Assembly (NCBI GenBank): GCA_002898275.1
Contig: BEIQ01000005.1
Span: 124,001 to 188,000, forward strand
DNA length: 64,000 nucleotides
Direction of reading: 5' to 3'
DNA from: a bacterium HR40
GTDB lineage: Bacteria; Pseudomonadota; Alphaproteobacteria; Geminicoccales; Geminicoccaceae
Shown: in pieces, positions 59,924 to 64,000 of the stretch
Layout: every line of letters begins with the position of its first letter
Position numbering within the stretch: position 1 is the stretch's first letter
Notes under the pieces: model-generated
The model's input: only the letters and a program-made list of their open reading frames with translations
Databases searched by the model: none
What the model was told of the DNA's origin: nothing
Position numbers and translations under genes: made by a program

Positions 59924-61360
59924 TCAGCCGATCGCTGCGGCCTCCTCTTCCCCCGACGGCCAAGCGGCACGGCCGCTCGATGACCGACGGCTCCTTTGGC
60001 CCTCGGCCTGGGCGACCCCGACCCCGAGAATGGCGGCATAGGTGACGGCCACCGCCGGCATCTGCAGCGAGAAGTCGACAAGGGCATGGAGCCCCACCAG
60101 CACCGTCGCGGTGGTGGCGACGAGGGGGAAGATCTGGTCCCGCCGCCTGCGGAAGACACCCCTGCAGACGCGGCCGAAGAGCAACAGGGGGCCGAGATAG
60201 AGCAGGACCGTCGCCGGCAGGCCCAGCTCGACGGCATGCTCGAGATAGGTGTTGTGGGCCTTGTCGAAGACGACCCCGAAACGCTCGTCGCGATGGAGGA
60301 AGAAGGCCTGCTCGAAGCTGCCGAGGCCATGGCCGAGCCACGGTCGTTCGGCCATCATGTCGAGGGCGAGGGCATAGACGAGGGTGCGGGACCCCCCCGT
60401 CTCATCGGTGGCGAGAAGCCGCTCCCATACCACCCCGCCACTGACGGCGAGGAGACCCGAGACCAGGAGCAGGGTGGCGAGGATGGCAGCGAGCGCCCGC
60501 GACCGCCGCGGACGGGTGACGAGAAAGCCGAGCAGCAGGAACAGCAGGAAGGCGACGGCGAGGGAGAGAAAACCGCCGCGCGAGCCGGTGAGCAGGGTGG
60601 CGGTGGCGATCGCGAGCAACAGCACGAGCAGGAGTCCGCGGCGGCCGAGGATGCGCTCGAAGAGGGCGATGACGAGCCGCCGCAGCTCCTCCCCGCTCGT
60701 CGCGCGCAACAGCTCCTCGAGCAGCAGCGCCAGCCCGACGAGCAGGCCGAGGTTGAGATAGGTGGCGAAATTGTTGCGGTTGACGAAGGTGCCGGTGACG
60801 AAGCCGGCATAGGCCTTGGGTCCGGGTTCCCAGAGCACCGTGTCCCAGCCGGCGAAGTGGTTGAGGAGCCCGTAGGCGGCCTCGAGGCCGACGACGCCGA
60901 GGATGGTGGCGAAGATGGTGCGGGCGCGGCGGCGATGGCGGGCGAAGAGAAAGGCCAGGGCGAAGGCCGCCGCATAGGCAAGCAGGCGCATCGCATTGTC
61001 GTGGGCATTCTCCCCGCTGAGCCCGACCACCGGCTCGACGGGGAGACCTGTCGTCGCCACTTCGGCCCAGAGCGGATGGGCCCACTCCTGCGGCAAGAGA
61101 CCGGGAGTGCCCTGCAACCAGCCCCAGCCGATGGCCAGAGCGAAGGCGAGGCCGGCGAGGGCGACGGTAGGCGGCAACCGCAAGCGTTCGCGGGCGAGCA
61201 GGAGAGCGAGCGCCTCGAGCAGCAACGCGAGGCCGAGGAGCGCGGCGAGCGGCGCCCACGCCCAGGGCCGGTTGCTCGCGTAAGGCACGGGCGCCCACAC
61301 GAGCAGCGCCAGGAACAGGGCGAAGGCGAGGCGGTCGCAGAGCGCAGCCACGCCGCCCAT
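59924..61360 (-). CDS. O-antigen ligase / Wzy-type polymerase family membrane protein
   Basis: This is a 478-residue protein with about eleven membrane helices and a Wzy_C-type central periplasmic loop. The loop marks are VTGTFVNRNNFATYLNLGL, LLTGSRGGFLSL and, at the C-terminal side, PWLGHGLGSFEQAF and DKAHNTYLEHAVELG with the conserved His. It joins or polymerises lipid-linked glycan units. It starts two bases after the GT4 gene stop, so it belongs to the polysaccharide operon entering from the right edge. Whether it is polymerase or ligase cannot be told. Confidence 0.88.
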   Translation of the reverse strand: MGGVAALCDRLAFALFLALLVWAPVPYASNRPWAWAPLAALLGLALLLEALALLLARERLRLPPTVALAGLAFALAIGWGWLQGTPGLLPQEWAHPLWAEVATTGLPVEPVVGLSGENAHDNAMRLLAYAAAFALAFLFARHRRRARTIFATILGVVGLEAAYGLLNHFAGWDTVLWEPGPKAYAGFVTGTFVNRNNFATYLNLGLLVGLALLLEELLRATSGEELRRLVIALFERILGRRGLLLVLLLAIATATLLTGSRGGFLSLAVAFLLFLLLGFLVTRPRRSRALAAILATLLLVSGLLAVSGGVVWERLLATDETGGSRTLVYALALDMMAERPWLGHGLGSFEQAFFLHRDERFGVVFDKAHNTYLEHAVELGLPATVLLYLGPLLLFGRVCRGVFRRRRDQIFPLVATTATVLVGLHALVDFSLQMPAVAVTYAAILGVGVAQAEGQRSRRSSSGRAAWPSGEEEAAAIG

Positions 61361-61362
61361 GG

Positions 61363-62565
61363 TCAGGATGTCCCCGTCCCCGGGCGAGCGCCCAAGCGCT
61401 CCCTCGCGCGCCGCACGGCCTGCTCGTAGATCGCCATCAACATGGCGTAGTTCTTTTCCACCGTATACTTCTCCTCGAATTCCCGGCGGGCGGCATGGCG
61501 CATGGCGGCAAGCCGCGGCGGCGACGCGAGGAGCTCCTCCACCTGCCGCACCAGATCGGCAGCATCGCCGGGCTGGAAGTGGAGCCCGGTGCGGCCGTGC
61601 GCGACGAGCGAAGCGGGGCTGCCGAGGCGGCTGCACAGGACGGGAAGACCACAGGCGAAGGCCTCGAGGATCACGCGCGGGAAGGCCTCATACGACAGGG
61701 ACGGGAAGACCAGGAAAGCGGCCTGTTGCATGAGGCGCAGCACCTCGTCGGCGGGACGGGGACCGCGCCACTCGACACCCGGTACCCTTTCTGCCGCCTG
61801 CGCTGCCTGCTCGGCAAGCGGTCCATCGCCGACCACGACGAGCGGCAGCCGGCGGCCGAGCCGCTGCCAGGCGGCGAACAGGATGCCCAGGCCCTTTTCC
61901 GGCGACAGCCGGCCGACGAACAGGGCAAAACCGCCGCGCCCCTCGCCCGGTCCGGGATCGGTCACGAGGACGTTCGGCTTGATGTGGATGCGGTCCTCCG
62001 GCAGGCCCATGGCGACGGCCTTGTCGCGGACGAACGGGGTGAGGGCGATGAAGGCGTCCACCTGCCGCCAGGTGCCGAGGGCCTGCTGGAGGGCGAGCAC
62101 GGCGGCGGCTGCCGCGCTGCGCGGCCGACTGTCCTGCCAACAGCCGTAGAGGGCCGCGCGCCACGGCAGCCGGCCGCAGCAGGCCTCGCACGTTTTCCCC
62201 TGTCGCCAGAACAGGCCGTTCGCGCAGGCCAGACGATAGTTGTGGAGGGTGACGACGACCGGCCGTCTCCGGGCCGCGGCATGCACGGCCGCTGGCGAGG
62301 CGGCCAGGAAGGTATTGTGGATGTGCACGACGTCCGGACGGCATTCCTCGATCGCCCGTCGCACCGCCTCGGCCGCTCGGCGGTTCCACAGGGCGCGAGC
62401 GACCTGCCGCAGCGGCGGCAAGGGTTCGAGTTCGCGGTTGTCGAAGGTGCACGACCGCACCGCATGGCCGCGCCGTCGCAGCAGAGCGTGTTCCTCCGCC
62501 ACCACCCGATCCTCGCCCCCTGCCTGGGTGTAACGGGTGTGGATTTGGAGGATCGAGACTGTCAT
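61363..62565 (-). CDS. Glycosyltransferase family 4 protein
   Basis: This is a 400-residue GT-B enzyme. The N-terminal domain starts SILQIHTRYTQAGGEDRVV with the Gly-Gly loop, followed by VVHIHNTF and VVVTLHNYRLAC; a Cys-rich stretch (CEACCGRL...YGCW) is common in this subgroup. The donor domain has FVGRLSPEKGLGIL and EX7E in SYEAFPRVILEAFACG. The ATG overlaps the stop of the upstream GT-FkbM fusion gene. It is a probable side-chain or backbone transferase of a surface polysaccharide. Confidence 0.93.
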   Translation of the reverse strand: MTVSILQIHTRYTQAGGEDRVVAEEHALLRRRGHAVRSCTFDNRELEPLPPLRQVARALWNRRAAEAVRRAIEECRPDVVHIHNTFLAASPAAVHAAARRRPVVVTLHNYRLACANGLFWRQGKTCEACCGRLPWRAALYGCWQDSRPRSAAAAAVLALQQALGTWRQVDAFIALTPFVRDKAVAMGLPEDRIHIKPNVLVTDPGPGEGRGGFALFVGRLSPEKGLGILFAAWQRLGRRLPLVVVGDGPLAEQAAQAAERVPGVEWRGPRPADEVLRLMQQAAFLVFPSLSYEAFPRVILEAFACGLPVLCSRLGSPASLVAHGRTGLHFQPGDAADLVRQVEELLASPPRLAAMRHAARREFEEKYTVEKNYAMLMAIYEQAVRRARERLGARPGTGTS

Positions 62566-64000
62566 GTCGCCTGACGCGCGGCCATAGGAGTGTCGCGCCG
62601 CCGCATCACGATGTTGGGGCCGCGATGCTTGCGGATCGCCTCTTCCACCGTGCGGCAGGGCTGCAGCCCGCCGAACAGGTCGATGACACACGGCTCGTAA
62701 CCGTATGCCGCTACCTGCTCCAGGGCATCGATCAGGCTTGCCCGCTCTGTGCCGATTTCGATGACGATGAAATCCGTTCGGCGCTCTCGCAAAAACTCCC
62801 TGGCTCCGGCAAGAACGTCCTCCTCGTGCCCCTCGACGTCAATCTTGACCGCGCGGAAGAACAGATACCTCGGTATGCATGCATCCAACGTATCTGTCGC
62901 GACATTCACAGTATAATGCTCTCCATATTCGCCCCGATCGTAGCGCGCTGCGGGCGCGTGCTCTGCGCCCGATGCGATGCGAGCACATCCTGATGCATAC
63001 TCCGGGACCACGAGCACGTCGCTGCCGGCACGCGAGCTCAAGGCCTTCGGAATGACGATGACGCGACCGCCGATATCATTTGCGCCAATTCCCCTGCGCA
63101 GATAAGCGAGAGCGCGGGGATTGGGCTCAACGCTGAAGACTCGCCCATAACGCCCGCAAAGGCGCGCTGCGAGAATGCTGAACAACCCCACATTTGCGCC
63201 TATGTCGAGAAAAAAATCTCCAGGCCTCAAGTGCCTAAAGAGAAAGTTAACTGTACGCGGTTCGCGCGTACCACTTCGATAGAGTTCGTGGAGCTGATTG
63301 TTATCATCTCCAGGCAATACAAGTACGTCTCCAGTGATTGCATACACCGTAGCGGTTTCGTGCGCATAGCCAATATTTGGCATGATTTCTGACAATTTCC
63401 TTCTCACCTTGACCTTCGACGCACAAGAAATCGCTGACAATATAGGCCGAACGTACCATCGATATCGAAACAATAACCTGTAGACAAATGTTCCAACTAT
63501 GCTGCGATACCCCTTTTTTCGCCACAGGACACGCTTTACCCAGCTTTGTTGACAAAGATGCTCGCCAAAAGAACATGGGCGCGGGTGACGATCGCGCTTT
63601 CGATGAGCAAGCACATAGGGGTAGACGAATTCTCGCGGCAAGAGGAGATAGTCCTCCGCGTCGAGCTGGCGCAGAACGCGGTCGAACAATCCCGGACCCG
63701 TTGTGCGATGCGCCATGTCGGCCCAATCCGGTTCCCGCGCGAGGAGTTCGTCGAAGACGCGATCGATCACCGGCGATCGCGGAGGAGCCACGAGAAAACC
63801 ATTGGATGGTGCGAATCCGTCCTCCGATGCGATGGCAAATCGGTCGATCTCCAGCAACGGGTCGAGTCGCTTGTGCAAATAGATGTCGCCATCGAGATAG
63901 ATGCCACCCAGTTCGTAGAGGACGACGAGGCGGATCAGGTCGGATTTCTCCGCACCCTTCGGGGCGCGCGCTACGAGACGATCGATCCGGCTAGCGAACG
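62562..64000 (-). CDS. Glycosyltransferase (DXD, GT32-like)-FkbM methyltransferase fusion, 5' end beyond the window
   Basis: The minus-strand frame is open from the right edge to the stop at 62562, so at least 479 residues are visible and the start is missing. The visible N-terminal part reads SDLIRLVVLYELGGIYLDGD, the Gly_transf_sug signature with its DXD metal site. After a linker (about 63330-63600) comes an FkbM-type methyltransferase: FLDIGANVGLFSILAARLCG, VFSVEPNPRALAYL, AVKIDVEGHEEDVLAG and VIEIGTERAS. It would add a sugar and O-methylate it or a neighbour. The linker region is AT-rich (52 G/C in 120 bases at 63361-63480), unlike the flanks, suggesting recent domain joining or transfer. 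Confidence 0.85.
   Translation of the reverse strand, partial: FASRIDRLVARAPKGAEKSDLIRLVVLYELGGIYLDGDIYLHKRLDPLLEIDRFAIASEDGFAPSNGFLVAPPRSPVIDRVFDELLAREPDWADMAHRTTGPGLFDRVLRQLDAEDYLLLPREFVYPYVLAHRKRDRHPRPCSFGEHLCQQSWVKRVLWRKKGYRSIVGTFVYRLLFRYRWYVRPILSAISCASKVKVRRKLSEIMPNIGYAHETATVYAITGDVLVLPGDDNNQLHELYRSGTREPRTVNFLFRHLRPGDFFLDIGANVGLFSILAARLCGRYGRVFSVEPNPRALAYLRRGIGANDIGGRVIVIPKALSSRAGSDVLVVPEYASGCARIASGAEHAPAARYDRGEYGEHYTVNVATDTLDACIPRYLFFRAVKIDVEGHEEDVLAGAREFLRERRTDFIVIEIGTERASLIDALEQVAAYGYEPCVIDLFGGLQPCRTVEEAIRKHRGPNIVMRRRDTPMAARQAT

Noticed and set aside
1-64000. CRISPR arrays, insertion sequences, prophage or integrative elements
   Set aside because: No regularly spaced repeats, transposase, integrase or terminal inverted repeats were seen. 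The tRNA genes show no adjacent integrase or duplicated 3' end.

Overview
The window is 64 kb of very GC-rich, densely packed chromosomal DNA. There is no insertion sequence, phage gene, CRISPR array or rRNA. The gene set fits a free-living alphaproteobacterium, perhaps of the Rhodospirillales type. Evidence for this is a CysD plus fused CysN-CysC pair, a compact type II secretion operon, GntR/FCD and MerR regulators, frequent GTG/TTG starts, and many GTGA or ATGA stop/start overlaps. The assignment is inferred from content only; no genus can be named.

Left part (1-13 kb): a Wzc-type tyrosine autokinase for exopolysaccharide export; a GntR regulator coupled to a large FAD/Fe-S D-2-hydroxyacid dehydrogenase; an SDR oxidoreductase; tRNA-Leu(UAA); a MerR regulator with a strong terminator; and the sulfate-activation genes cysD and cysNC. 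A rho-independent terminator and a short cysteine-containing ORF lie directly upstream of cysD and look like an attenuator. A glycosyltransferase/methyltransferase pair follows.

13.2-18.8 kb holds the most unusual block: six co-directional genes. Two are tandem paralogues with acidic N-termini and Arg-rich C-termini, one is an HEXXH metallopeptidase-like protein, two are unrecognised, and the last is a single-domain LuxR-type regulator. No known system matches, so this is the best candidate for something undescribed.

18.8-32.3 kb: folK and folP (convergent, overlapping), a CurA-like reductase, an NIT-domain chemoreceptor, a metallophosphoesterase, an LtaS/sulfatase-like membrane protein coupled to a CDP-alcohol phosphatidyltransferase, a FucU-type mutarotase facing an FAH-family hydrolase, a DUF1330 protein, and a PAS-GGDEF-EAL protein. 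32.3-39.6 kb: tRNA-Ser(GCU) and a tightly coupled panB-glgB-glgX-malQ operon joining pantothenate and glycogen metabolism. 39.6-44 kb: small unknown genes, a GT2 glycosyltransferase, a GH1 glycosidase and a ZIP metal transporter.

44-55 kb is a complete type II secretion operon on the minus strand, transcribed C/N-like, G, H, I, J, K, L, M, D, prepilin peptidase, E, F. 55-64 kb: an MFS transporter, an SGNH/MBOAT pair for polysaccharide O-acylation, a small heat-shock protein behind a likely sigma-32 promoter, tRNA-Phe(GAA), an O-antigen-ligase/polymerase-type protein, a GT4 glycosyltransferase, and a glycosyltransferase-FkbM methyltransferase fusion that runs off the right edge and has an AT-rich junction. 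Surface polysaccharide genes thus occur at both ends of the window.
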